64,000 nt of DNA. Origin: CBDBFH01 sp965204775 (GTDB lineage Bacteria > Pseudomonadota > Alphaproteobacteria > JAPOUT01 > G958296285). Numbering within the stretch: position 1 is the first letter of the stretch; every line of letters begins with the position of its first letter. Where the stretch lies: assembly GCA_965204775.1 (NCBI GenBank), contig CBDBFH010000028.1:186001-250000 (forward strand), given 5' to 3'. The position numbers and the translations under genes were made by a program. Below the pieces are notes generated by a model that saw only the letters and a list, made by a program, of their open reading frames with translations, was not told the origin of the DNA and did not search any database. Positions 9,206-16,474 of this stretch are shown one piece after another.

Positions 9206-9250
9206 CGCCGACGAGATTAGCAAAGCGCCGGGATAAGAAAAGGCGGGTTT

Positions 9251-10135
9251 GTGGGCGCGGGGCGCGAGATTTTTGACCGGCGGCTTTTGCGCCGCAAGCA
9301 GCGCCGCCGGGCGGGCAAAACGGAAGCGCCGGGCGGGGGTTTGCTGGATCATGCCGCCGGCGAGATCGGCGGGCGGCTGGCGATGGTTCGGCGTGATTTT
9401 CCCCTGGCGCTGGATTTGAGTTGGGCGGGGGCGCGCATCCCGGATGAAAACGGCAAGATCGGCAGGCGGGTGCAAGGCGGGCCGGGGCAGGCGGCGGGCG
9501 GCGGCGTTTGTCTGGAGGCCGATGAAGAGGCGCTGCCTTTCCGGGCGGGCAGTTTTGCGCTGATTACGAGCGCGCTGACGCTGCACTGGGTCAATGATCT
9601 GCCCGGCGCGCTGGGTGAGATTCGCCGGGCGCTTGCGCCGGACGGGCTTTTTGTGGGGGCGCTGTTTGCCGCCGGGACTTTGGCCGAGCTGCGCGCCTGC
9701 CTGATTGAAGCGGAAAGCGGGCTGACCGGCGGGGCGAGTCCCCGGATTGCGCCTTTTGCCGAACTGGCCGAGCTGGGCAGGGCGCTGCAGCAGGCGGGCT
9801 TTGCCATGCCGGTCGCCGATCTGGACCGCCTGTGTCTGCGCTATGACGATCTGCGGGCTTTGCTGGGCGATCTGGACGCTCTGGGTCCGGGCAATATTTT
9901 GCGGGCGCGGCGCGGCGGATTTTTGCGCCGGGACGTTCTGGCGCAAGCGGGGGAGATTTACCGGCGGCGCTTTGCCGATGCGGACGGGCGCTTGCCGGCG
10001 CGCTTCAATGTTGCCTATGTGACCGGCTGGGGGCCGGGGCCGGGCCAGCCGCGCCCCTTGGCGCCGGGGAGCGCGCGGGGGTCTTTGGGCGGGGCGCTGG
10101 AGGCGATTCGCCGCGAGAGGCTGAAAGGCGCATGA
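9251..10135 (+). CDS. SAM-dependent methyltransferase, BioC/NDUFAF5-like
   Basis: 294 aa from a GTG start at 9251. The N-terminal segment LLDHAAGEIGGRLAMVRRDFPLALDLS and the later ALTLHWVNDLPGALGEIRRALAPDGLFVGALF are characteristic of the NDUFAF5/BioC-like group found beside comF in many Alphaproteobacteria. The mitochondrial relative NDUFAF5 acts in complex I assembly (arginine hydroxylation of NDUFS7), while BioC acts on malonyl-ACP in biotin synthesis; the gene context (no bio genes) favours the first group. The glycine-rich SAM motif I is poorly conserved (ALDLSWAGARIP), so methyltransferase activity is uncertain. Confidence 0.82.
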   Translation: MGAGREIFDRRLLRRKQRRRAGKTEAPGGGLLDHAAGEIGGRLAMVRRDFPLALDLSWAGARIPDENGKIGRRVQGGPGQAAGGGVCLEADEEALPFRAGSFALITSALTLHWVNDLPGALGEIRRALAPDGLFVGALFAAGTLAELRACLIEAESGLTGGASPRIAPFAELAELGRALQQAGFAMPVADLDRLCLRYDDLRALLGDLDALGPGNILRARRGGFLRRDVLAQAGEIYRRRFADADGRLPARFNVAYVTGWGPGPGQPRPLAPGSARGSLGGALEAIRRERLKGA

Positions 10136-10145
10136 GCAAGGCGGC

Positions 10146-11351
10146 TCAGCTGCGCAAAGTATTGAGGGCGACGTAGTCCCGGGTGAGGTCGCACGTCCAG
10201 ATGCGGGCGCGGGCCTTGCCGCAGCCGGCATGAAAGCGCAGGCGGATCTCGGCGGTTTTCATGTGGCGGGCGAGGCGGGCGGCGGCGGATTTTGAGAGCG
10301 GGAGCGGCGCTCCGGCGCGGGCGAGGGAGATTCCGCCGATGGCGATGGAGAATTTTCCACGGGCGATTTTGGCCCCGGCCTTTCCGGCGGCCATCAGGAT
10401 TCGGCCCCAATTGGGGTCTGCACCAGCGATGGCGGTTTTGACGAGCGGGGAGTTGGCGATGGCGCGGGCGATGGCGCGGGCCTGGACGGCGCTGGCGGCG
10501 CCCTCGACGTCGACGCAGATTTCCTTGTGCGCGCCCTCGCCGTCGCGGACGATCTGCCGGGCAAGCGAGAGGAGGAGTTGGTCGAGGGCGCGGGCGAAAG
10601 GCGCGATTCGGGGGTCGCGCGCGGAGCGGACGCGGGGCGCGCCTTGCCCGGTGGCGAAGAGCAGGAGGGTGTCGTTGGTGGAGGTGTCGCCGTCGATGGT
10701 GACGGCGTTGAGCGAGTTTTCGGCGGCGCGGGCGAGCAGTTTTTGCAAGACGGAAGACGAAAGGGCGGCGTCGGTGAAGACGAAGGCGAGCGCGGTGGCC
10801 AGATTGGGGGCGACCATGGCCGCGCCCTTGGCGATGGCGCACAGGCGAACGGGGGTTGAGCCGATCCGGCAGCGGGCGGCGGCGATTTTGGGGCGGGTGT
10901 CGGTGGTCATGATGGCGCGGGCGGCGAGGCGCAGGCGGGTCTGGGGCCGGGTTTTTTCGAGCGCGGCGATGACCGGGGCCGGGGGCAGGGTTTCGCCGAT
11001 GACTCCGGTCGAGGCGAGGAGGATTTGTTTCTGGCGGCAGTTGCAAAGTTTTGCGGCGGCCTGGGCGATGGCGCGGGCGGCCTGGCTTCCGGCCTTGCCG
11101 GTTGCGGCGTTGGCGTTGCCGGCGTTGACGACGAGGCCATGAAGGAGGGTTTCGGCGCGCAGACCGGCGCGGCTCCACAGAACCGGAGCGGCGGGGGCGG
11201 CGGAGCGGGTAAAGAGTCCGGCGGCGCGCGCGCCGGCGGGGAAGCGGATGAAGAGCAGATCGTCGCGGTTTTTATATGGCAGGCCGCAGCGTCCGGTGGC
11301 GAGGGTCATTCCGGCGGGCGGGGCTATGTCGGGAGCGTGGGGTCGGGTCAT
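10146..11351 (-). CDS. argJ: Bifunctional glutamate N-acetyltransferase / ornithine acetyltransferase
   Basis: Transfers acetyl between N-acetylornithine and glutamate (cyclic arginine pathway) and can also make N-acetylglutamate. 401 aa from ATG 11351. Self-cleavage of the precursor normally occurs before a Thr in the KGxGMIxPxMAT motif; here the site reads AKGAAMVAPNLATALAFVFTDA, with the nucleophilic Thr kept but Gly and Met positions altered. TIDGDTSTNDT and AGADPNWGRILMAAGK are diagnostic. An upstream in-frame start at 11447 adds a Pro/Arg-rich segment that overlaps the repeat array and was rejected. Confidence 0.94.
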   Translation of the reverse strand: MTRPHAPDIAPPAGMTLATGRCGLPYKNRDDLLFIRFPAGARAAGLFTRSAAPAAPVLWSRAGLRAETLLHGLVVNAGNANAATGKAGSQAARAIAQAAAKLCNCRQKQILLASTGVIGETLPPAPVIAALEKTRPQTRLRLAARAIMTTDTRPKIAAARCRIGSTPVRLCAIAKGAAMVAPNLATALAFVFTDAALSSSVLQKLLARAAENSLNAVTIDGDTSTNDTLLLFATGQGAPRVRSARDPRIAPFARALDQLLLSLARQIVRDGEGAHKEICVDVEGAASAVQARAIARAIANSPLVKTAIAGADPNWGRILMAAGKAGAKIARGKFSIAIGGISLARAGAPLPLSKSAAARLARHMKTAEIRLRFHAGCGKARARIWTCDLTRDYVALNTLRS

Positions 11352-11395
11352 GGCGCGGTGGGGCGGGGCGAGCGGAAGGCGGGCGACTATGCGTG

Positions 11396-11533
11396 ATGGA
11401 GGGGCGAATTGACAAGGGCGGGGGCGGCGCTTACATCTTTCGGGCATCTTTCGGGCATCTTTCGGACATTTTTTTGGGCATCTTTTTGTGCATTTTTTCG
11501 TGTGCTTTCAGGGCGTTTTGCGGGCGCGATTGA
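11396..11533 (+). other. Possible 45-codon leader ORF upstream of secA
   Basis: A short reading frame from ATG 11396 to TGA 11531-11533, ending 16 nt before the chosen secA start. The predicted peptide has a basic/glycine N-terminus, then a hydrophobic core (IFLGIFLCIFSCAF) and a short polar end. That layout resembles secretion-monitor leader peptides such as SecM, but much of the hydrophobicity comes from the T-rich repeats and no convincing ribosome binding site is present. Listed because of its position, not as an established gene. Confidence 0.2.
11434..11502. repeat. Six imperfect 11-12 bp tandem repeats upstream of secA
   Basis: Unit CATCTTTCGGG at 11434-11444 and 11445-11455, CATCTTTCGGA at 11456-11466, then diverging 12-bp copies beginning CAT at 11467, 11479 and 11491. 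The array is strongly T-rich in a very GC-rich region and lies between the divergent argJ and secA starts, with a period near one helical turn. Confidence 0.85.
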
Positions 11534-11549
11534 GGATCGGGACAGGCGA

Positions 11550-14270
11550 ATGTTGGGGATGAGCGGTCTGGCGCGCCGAATTTTCGGCTCAGCCAATGAA
11601 CGGGTTCTGGCCAGATACCGGGGCCGGGTTCAGGCGATCAACGACCTGGAGGGGGAGGTTCGGGGTCTGTCTGATTCGGGGATTCGGGAGCGTTTTTCTG
11701 CGGCGCGTTCGCGGGCCGGGGGCGGCGAGCGTCTGGAGCGGCTGTTGCCGGAGGTTTTTGCGTTGACCCGCGAGGCTTCGCGGCGTGTTTTGGGCCAGCG
11801 GCCTTTTGACGTTCAGCTGATTGGGGGGATGGTTTTGCACGAGGGCAAGATTGCCGAGATGAAGACGGGCGAGGGCAAGACGCTGGCGGCGACGTTGCCG
11901 GCCTGTCTGAATGCGCTGTCGGGGCGTGGGGTTCACATTGTGACGGTCAACGACTATCTGGCGCGGCGCGATGCGGAGTGGATGGGGCGGATTTACGGGT
12001 TTTTGGGCCTGGAGACGGGCTGCATTCTGCATGAGATGGACGATGCGGCGCGTGGCGCGGCCTATCGGGCGGACATTACGTATGGGACGAACAACGAGCT
12101 GGGGTTTGACTATCTGCGCGACAATATGAAGTACCGGCTGGAGGACATGGTTCAGCGCGGGCATGGGTTTGGGATTGTTGACGAGGTGGATTCAATTTTG
12201 ATCGACGAGGCGCGCACGCCGCTGATCATATCGGGTCCGGTGGAGGACCGCTCGGAGATGTATACGGCGATTGACGCGGTGATTCCGCAGCTGGTTGCGG
12301 AGGATTTTGAGCTGGAGGAGAAGACTCGCTCGGTGAGTTTGACCGAGGTGGGCCAGGAGCATGTTGAGCGCCTGCTGGCGGAGCGGGATTTGCTGGGGGG
12401 CGGGGGGCTTTACGACATTGAGAATGTTTCGGCTGTTCATCATGTCAATCAGGCTTTGCGGGCGCACAAGCTGTTTTTGCGCGACCGGGACTATATTGTG
12501 AAGGGGGGCCGGGTGGTGATCATTGACGAGTTCACCGGGCGGATGATGGAGGGGCGGCGCTATTCGGAAGGTTTGCATCAGGCGCTGGAGGCGAAGGAGA
12601 AGGCGCAGATTCAGCCGGAGAATCAGACTTTGGCCTCGATTACGTTTCAGAATTATTTTCGCCTGTATGAGAAGTTGTCGGGGATGACGGGGACGGCGAT
12701 GACCGAGGCGGAGGAGTTTGCGGCGATCTACGGGCTGGAGTCGGTTGCGATTGATACCAATCTTCCGGTCCGGCGCGGCGACATGGACGACGAGGTTTAC
12801 CTGACGGCGGGGGAGAAATATGAGGCGATTGTCGAGGCGATTGCGGAATGCCGCAAGGCGGGCCAGCCGGTTTTGGTGGGGACGACGAGCATTGAGAAGT
12901 CGGAGCATTTATCGGGCCTGCTCAAGCGGCGGCAGATTGCGCACAGCGTTTTGAATGCGCGCTATCACGAGCAGGAGGCGCAGATTATTGCGCAGGCGGG
13001 CGCGCCGGGCGCGGTGACGATTGCGACCAACATGGCGGGGCGCGGGACGGACATTCAGCTGGGGGGCAATCTGGAGATGCAGCTGGCGCAAGACGAGGCC
13101 GAGGGGGCGGCGGCGGAGCGGATTCGGGGCGAGATTGGGGAGAAGAAGCGCCGGGTGATTGCGGCGGGCGGGCTGTTTGTTCTGGGGACGGAGCGCCATG
13201 AGAGCCGGCGGATTGACAATCAGCTGCGGGGCCGTTCGGGGCGGCAGGGGGATCCGGGGGCTTCGAAGTTTTTTTTGAGTCTGGAAGACGACCTGATGCG
13301 CATTTTCGGCTCCGAGCGGATGGGGGGCATGCTGCAGAAACTGGGCCTGAAGGAAGGGGAGGCGATTGTTCATCCGTGGATCAACAAGGCGCTGGAGAAG
13401 GCGCAGGCGCGGGTTGAGGCGCGCAATTTCGACATTCGCAAGAATCTTTTGAAGTTTGACGATGTGATGAACGACCAGCGCAAGATTGTTTTTGAGCAGC
13501 GCCTTGATCTGATTCGCGAGGAGGAGTCGGAGGAGATGACGGCGGACATGCGCGCGCAGGTGATTGGCGAGATGGTTGCGGCGCATATTCCGGAGCGGGC
13601 CTATCCGGAGCAGTGGGACAGCGCGGGTCTGGCGCGGGCGGCGCGGGAGGGTCTGGGCCTGGAGCTTCCGGTTGAGGGCTGGGCGCGCGAGGAGGGGATT
13701 GCCGATGAGGAGATTCGCCAGCGTCTGGAGCGGGCGGCGGCGGAGCGCTGGGCGCAGACCGCCGGGCAGGCCGGGCCGGAGGCGGCCCGCCAGATTGAGA
13801 AGGCGGTTCTGCTCCAGACGCTGGACGGCCATTGGCGCGAGCATCTGTCGCGCCTTGAGCATTTGCGCCAGGTGGTTGGCCTGCGCGGCTACGGCCAGCG
13901 CGATCCGCTGAACGAGTACAAGACGGAGGCGTTCACGCTGTTTGAGGCTTTGCTGTCGCAGCTGCGCAGCGATGTGACGCGCCGCCTGCTGAATTTGCGC
14001 ATTGAGCGCGAGGCGATTCCGGCCCCGGCGCTGGAGGTTCCGGAAATGGAGGCGCGCCACGAGACTCCGGCGGGCGGGATGGCGGCGATTGCCCCGCCCG
14101 GCCCGGCTGCCGCAGGCCGCAGGCCCGGCGCGGGCCGCCAGCGCGGCGCAGGCGGCGCGAATGGAGCGGGGCGGGCGGTTCCGGCCTCATCGGCCAAGGT
14201 TGCGCGCAACGCGCCCTGCCCGTGCGGATCGGGCAAGAAATACAAGCATTGTCACGGGCGGTCCGCCTGA
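11550..14270 (+). CDS. secA: SecA preprotein translocase ATPase
   Basis: Motor of the Sec export pathway. 906 aa from ATG 11550. The N-terminus MLGMSGLARRIFGSANER fits alphaproteobacterial SecA. Walker A is at about residues 107-111 (MKTGEGKTLAATLP), followed by the DEAD-type box VDEVDSILIDEARTP, then NMAGRGTDIQLGG and LRGRSGRQGDPG of the second nucleotide-binding fold. The C-terminus has the zinc/SecB-binding motif APCPCGSGKKYKHCHG. The frame is open back to a TTG at 11409 through the repeat array, but this lacks homology. The stop codon lies inside a duplicated hairpin. Confidence 0.97.
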   Translation: MLGMSGLARRIFGSANERVLARYRGRVQAINDLEGEVRGLSDSGIRERFSAARSRAGGGERLERLLPEVFALTREASRRVLGQRPFDVQLIGGMVLHEGKIAEMKTGEGKTLAATLPACLNALSGRGVHIVTVNDYLARRDAEWMGRIYGFLGLETGCILHEMDDAARGAAYRADITYGTNNELGFDYLRDNMKYRLEDMVQRGHGFGIVDEVDSILIDEARTPLIISGPVEDRSEMYTAIDAVIPQLVAEDFELEEKTRSVSLTEVGQEHVERLLAERDLLGGGGLYDIENVSAVHHVNQALRAHKLFLRDRDYIVKGGRVVIIDEFTGRMMEGRRYSEGLHQALEAKEKAQIQPENQTLASITFQNYFRLYEKLSGMTGTAMTEAEEFAAIYGLESVAIDTNLPVRRGDMDDEVYLTAGEKYEAIVEAIAECRKAGQPVLVGTTSIEKSEHLSGLLKRRQIAHSVLNARYHEQEAQIIAQAGAPGAVTIATNMAGRGTDIQLGGNLEMQLAQDEAEGAAAERIRGEIGEKKRRVIAAGGLFVLGTERHESRRIDNQLRGRSGRQGDPGASKFFLSLEDDLMRIFGSERMGGMLQKLGLKEGEAIVHPWINKALEKAQARVEARNFDIRKNLLKFDDVMNDQRKIVFEQRLDLIREEESEEMTADMRAQVIGEMVAAHIPERAYPEQWDSAGLARAAREGLGLELPVEGWAREEGIADEEIRQRLERAAAERWAQTAGQAGPEAARQIEKAVLLQTLDGHWREHLSRLEHLRQVVGLRGYGQRDPLNEYKTEAFTLFEALLSQLRSDVTRRLLNLRIEREAIPAPALEVPEMEARHETPAGGMAAIAPPGPAAAGRRPGAGRQRGAGGANGAGRAVPASSAKVARNAPCPCGSGKKYKHCHGRSA

Positions 14271-14290
14271 GGCGGGTCCGCCTGAGGCGG
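14261..14290. repeat. Tandem 15-bp duplication forming two hairpins over the secA stop codon
   Basis: GTCCGCCTGAGGCGG occurs at 14261-14275 and again directly at 14276-14290. Each copy holds CCGCC-TGA-GGCGG, a 5-bp stem around the TGA; in the first copy this TGA is the secA stop codon. There is no T-tract after it, so a Rho-independent terminator is not clear. It lies in the 55-bp gap between convergent secA and the unknown gene at 14326. Confidence 0.75.
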
Positions 14291-14325
14291 CGCGGGCGCT
14301 GGGCGCACCGCTCCCGAGCCGCCCC

Positions 14326-14670
14326 CTAATTGGGCCGGGGGTGGAATCGGGTCAGTTTGGCGAAATCTTCCTGATTTTTGACCAGCTCGAGGGCGCGGGG
14401 AAAGGCCCGGTTGAAATTGGCGAGGACCTGATCCCATGCCTCAACCGCGTCATGCTCGGTGAGCAGATGGGCATAGAGCAGGACCATATTGGAGGTGAGC
14501 AAAGTCAGCATCTCTTCGAGATTTGCGACCTCGTATTTGTTGAGAAGGTTGATGCAGTGGTTGACGAAGTCCACTCCGGCGTCGCGATTCTCTTCTGCAT
14601 CCAGGTCGAGGCGCCGGCCCTTCCTGAAAGGGGAATCGGGAGGGGGACCGGGGGGTGGGGATTGATCCAT
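14326..14670 (-). CDS. Unknown small helical protein downstream of luxI
   Basis: 114 aa from ATG 14670, chosen because a strong AAAAGGAGA ribosome binding site precedes it; an in-frame ATG at 14718 has none. I do not recognise a family. The N-terminus is Pro-rich (about residues 2-14), then an acidic segment (LDLDAEENRDAGVDF) and probably helical remainder (VNHCINLLNKYEVANLEEMLTLLTSNMVLLYAHLL ...). No signal peptide, membrane segment or enzyme motif is visible. It lies 64 nt after the luxI stop on the same strand, so it is probably cotranscribed. It has the size of several small quorum-sensing antiactivators, but no sequence similarity is apparent. Confidence 0.75.
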   Translation of the reverse strand: MDQSPPPGPPPDSPFRKGRRLDLDAEENRDAGVDFVNHCINLLNKYEVANLEEMLTLLTSNMVLLYAHLLTEHDAVEAWDQVLANFNRAFPRALELVKNQEDFAKLTRFHPRPN

Positions 14671-14734
14671 GACAGGGGTCTCCTTTTGGCCGGGGGGAAG
14701 GCGGCGCGGAATATGCAACAGCCTGCCCGCGTAG

Positions 14735-15397
14735 TCAGGCTGCCTTGGCGATTTCGCGCGCTTGCTGGACCGATTCGAGATCGGGCCGCTTGTCGATCTT
14801 CTGGCGCTGGGCCTCGACCGTAAGCATTGCCGTCGCCTGACGGGTCTTGAAGGAGACCACCGGATTCATCGCAGTCATAAAGGCGCAAACCGGCTTGCCC
14901 CCGTCATAGGATTTCGGCTTGCCCAGACGGCGCATATCCCAACCGCAGAAGCGCATCAGAGGCTCTATTCGCAGCTCCATCACCTTGACAATGTCCCTAA
15001 TTCCGTATCTGAGGCACAGATCAACCGTGCTACAGATAATGGCGGTCGAAGCGTCGGACTGCCGGACATCCTTGCGCAGGCATATGCGCGAGGATTCCCA
15101 AAGTGATGACCGGATGGGATAGGATTTTTCGATCAAGTCGCGAAAATGCTTCTGAAACATATGCGGCCCGGTCGAGGGGACAAAACGGACATGGCCGACA
15201 ACGTCCTCCGTCCTGTCATCGGTGATCAGAAGATAGAGGGTGTTTTCGGTGTCGAATTCATCCCGCTCCCGGCCATTTTCGGATTTGAGGCCCTGCCAGC
15301 CCAGTTCTTCGACAAAGACCTTGTGGCGCAACTGAAAGGCTTCATCCAGCGCCCTTTGGCAACAGGGATCTTTGATCCCCTCGGCGATGATGATCAT
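14735..15397 (-). CDS. luxI: LuxI-family acyl-homoserine-lactone synthase
   Basis: Makes an acyl-homoserine lactone signal from SAM and an acyl-ACP or acyl-CoA. 220 aa. Nearly all conserved LuxI residues are present at canonical spacing: R24 and F28 (RHKVF), W34, D46 and D49 (RERDEFD), R71 (GHVRFVP), F85, E101 and R104 (WESSRICL), so it should be active. The acyl chain cannot be predicted. A GGGAGA sits just upstream of ATG 15397. Base composition is clearly less GC-rich than the flanking secA and hydroxylase genes, suggesting acquisition. It is divergent from luxR across 231 bp. Confidence 0.95.
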   Translation of the reverse strand: MIIIAEGIKDPCCQRALDEAFQLRHKVFVEELGWQGLKSENGRERDEFDTENTLYLLITDDRTEDVVGHVRFVPSTGPHMFQKHFRDLIEKSYPIRSSLWESSRICLRKDVRQSDASTAIICSTVDLCLRYGIRDIVKVMELRIEPLMRFCGWDMRRLGKPKSYDGGKPVCAFMTAMNPVVSFKTRQATAMLTVEAQRQKIDKRPDLESVQQAREIAKAA

Positions 15398-15418
15398 GGC
15401 ATATCTCCCGTAAAGCGT

Positions 15419-15430
15419 GTCTGGTCAGAC
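15419..15430. promoter_or_regulatory. Short palindrome in the luxI leader
   Basis: GTCTG-GT-CAGAC, a perfect 5-bp inverted repeat with a 2-bp centre, 22-33 bp upstream of the luxI start. It is a candidate regulator site; it is shorter than a normal 18-20 bp lux box. Confidence 0.3.
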
Positions 15431-15443
15431 TTGGATTCACGAT

Positions 15444-15465
15444 CCGGGGGGAAGTGTAACCCCGG
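15444..15465 (-). promoter_or_regulatory. Inverted repeat around a possible luxI -10 box
   Basis: Arms CCGGGG (15444-15449) and CCCCGG (15460-15465) with a 10-bp centre; 22 bp in total, close to lux-box size. On the minus strand the centre contains TACACT (15458-15453), a good -10 candidate about 55 bp before the luxI ATG. A regulator bound here would cover the promoter. No convincing -35 is seen, as expected if an activator is needed. Confidence 0.4.
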
Positions 15466-15562
15466 TTTGCGCGCGCGCACACTGGCGGAACCGGCAGGGT
15501 GGCCGTGATTTTTTTCGCGGGCGGTTCACAAAGGCGTGATCGCCCGGATTTTCAAAATTCCC

Positions 15563-15590
15563 TTGCCGCCTCTCCCATGCCCTCTATACT
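15563..15590 (+). promoter_or_regulatory. Probable luxR sigma-70-type promoter
   Basis: TTGCCG (15563-15568), a 16-bp spacer and TATACT (15585-15590) match a housekeeping promoter. Predicted start is about 15597, giving a 30-nt leader with the GGGAGAGAGGG ribosome binding site before ATG 15629. A small palindrome ATTTT-C-AAAAT (15548-15558) lies directly upstream of the -35. Confidence 0.6.
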
Positions 15591-15628
15591 GGCACCGGGA
15601 AAGCATAGGAACCGGGGAGAGAGGGTGA

Positions 15629-16474
15629 ATGTCCGTCATCGTCTCTGTTGATCAGGCAGAAGCCCTGCATCGGGTTGTCCATGCAACCGGCTTGGGGGAG
15701 GCTTTGCGCATCGGCACCGATTATGCCTCCGGCTTTGGCCTTGACCGCCATACTTATGTCCACACCCAATGGGAAGACTTGCAGAACACCGCGGTGAGGC
15801 GATTTACCGACTATCCGCCGGAATGGGTCGCGCGCTATGACGAATCCGGCTATGCGCAATGTGACCCGGTAGTTAGTTATACGCAACAGGTGCGCGGCCC
15901 TCTGCGGTGGGAGGCGTTTGACCGCTACCCCCTCCCGCCCAGGAATCGGCGCGTCATGGAGGAGGCGCGGGATTTTGGCCTGCACCGGGGTGTATCCATG
16001 TGCTTCATATCGCCTGACGGCAGATTCAACGGCGCTTCTTTTGCCGGACGCCGGGGCCGCATGCCGGAGGCGGAGGTGCTGTTTTTGTCGCGATTGATGC
16101 GGGTGGCCAGCAGTCTCTATTCCGCGCCTGACAAGGTTATCACCGAAATCGATCAGGAATTATTCACCAACCGCGAGCTGGAATGTATGGGCCTGTCGAT
16201 CAAGGGCAACACCGACCGGCAGATTGGAGGATTGCTGGATATCGAGGAGCGCACCGTGCGCTATCATATCGAGCACGCCAAGGGGAAGAGCTCGTCGACC
16301 ACCCGCGCCGAACTCTTCTACAAGATCGGACGCTATAGCAGTCTGTTGCTGACCAACAAGGTCATTCAGGAAAGCGTCAGAACCCTGCGGATTTCCAAAA
16401 CCGGCGGTTGGGGAGGAAGGGCAGGCTGGCAAGCCAGAGCGGGCTTGCGGTCTGGCTCCCGCGGGCGGCTTTGA
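15629..16474 (+). CDS. luxR: LuxR-family autoinducer-binding transcriptional regulator
   Basis: Quorum-sensing regulator, presumably answering to the signal from adjacent luxI. 281 aa. The autoinducer-binding domain keeps the signature residues W66, Y70, D79, P80, W94 and G121 at the spacing of TraR W57/Y61/D70/P71/W85/G113. The GerE-type HTH spans about 176-240 (FTNRELECMGLSIKGNTDRQIG and EERTVRYHI). The recognition-helix end is unusual (AKGKSSSTTRAEL instead of a KLgaxsRxqA-like sequence). The last 32 residues are Gly/Arg-rich, unlike the family, and lie antisense to the 3' end of the hydroxylase gene. Lower GC than its neighbours. Confidence 0.93.
   Translation: MSVIVSVDQAEALHRVVHATGLGEALRIGTDYASGFGLDRHTYVHTQWEDLQNTAVRRFTDYPPEWVARYDESGYAQCDPVVSYTQQVRGPLRWEAFDRYPLPPRNRRVMEEARDFGLHRGVSMCFISPDGRFNGASFAGRRGRMPEAEVLFLSRLMRVASSLYSAPDKVITEIDQELFTNRELECMGLSIKGNTDRQIGGLLDIEERTVRYHIEHAKGKSSSTTRAELFYKIGRYSSLLLTNKVIQESVRTLRISKTGGWGGRAGWQARAGLRSGSRGRL

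Noticed and set aside
8441..10231. 596-aa fusion of an Arg/Pro-rich domain to ComF
   Set aside because: The first about 340 residues are antisense to the methyltransferase gene; ComF starts cleanly at 9205.
10316..10353. argJ as inactive because of changed self-cleavage neighbours
   Set aside because: The nucleophilic Thr and the DGDTSTND and NWGR motifs are kept, so activity remains likely.
11434..11502. CRISPR-like array before secA
   Set aside because: Units are only 11-12 bp, directly abutting, with no spacers; tandem repeat, not CRISPR.
11409..11549. N-terminal extension of SecA through the repeat array
   Set aside because: Starts at TTG, lacks homology, and SecA homologues begin at the MLGxxLARRIFGSAN position.
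15629..16474. luxR as a pseudogene because of its odd C-terminus
   Set aside because: AHL-binding residues and HTH are complete and in frame; only the tail is unusual.
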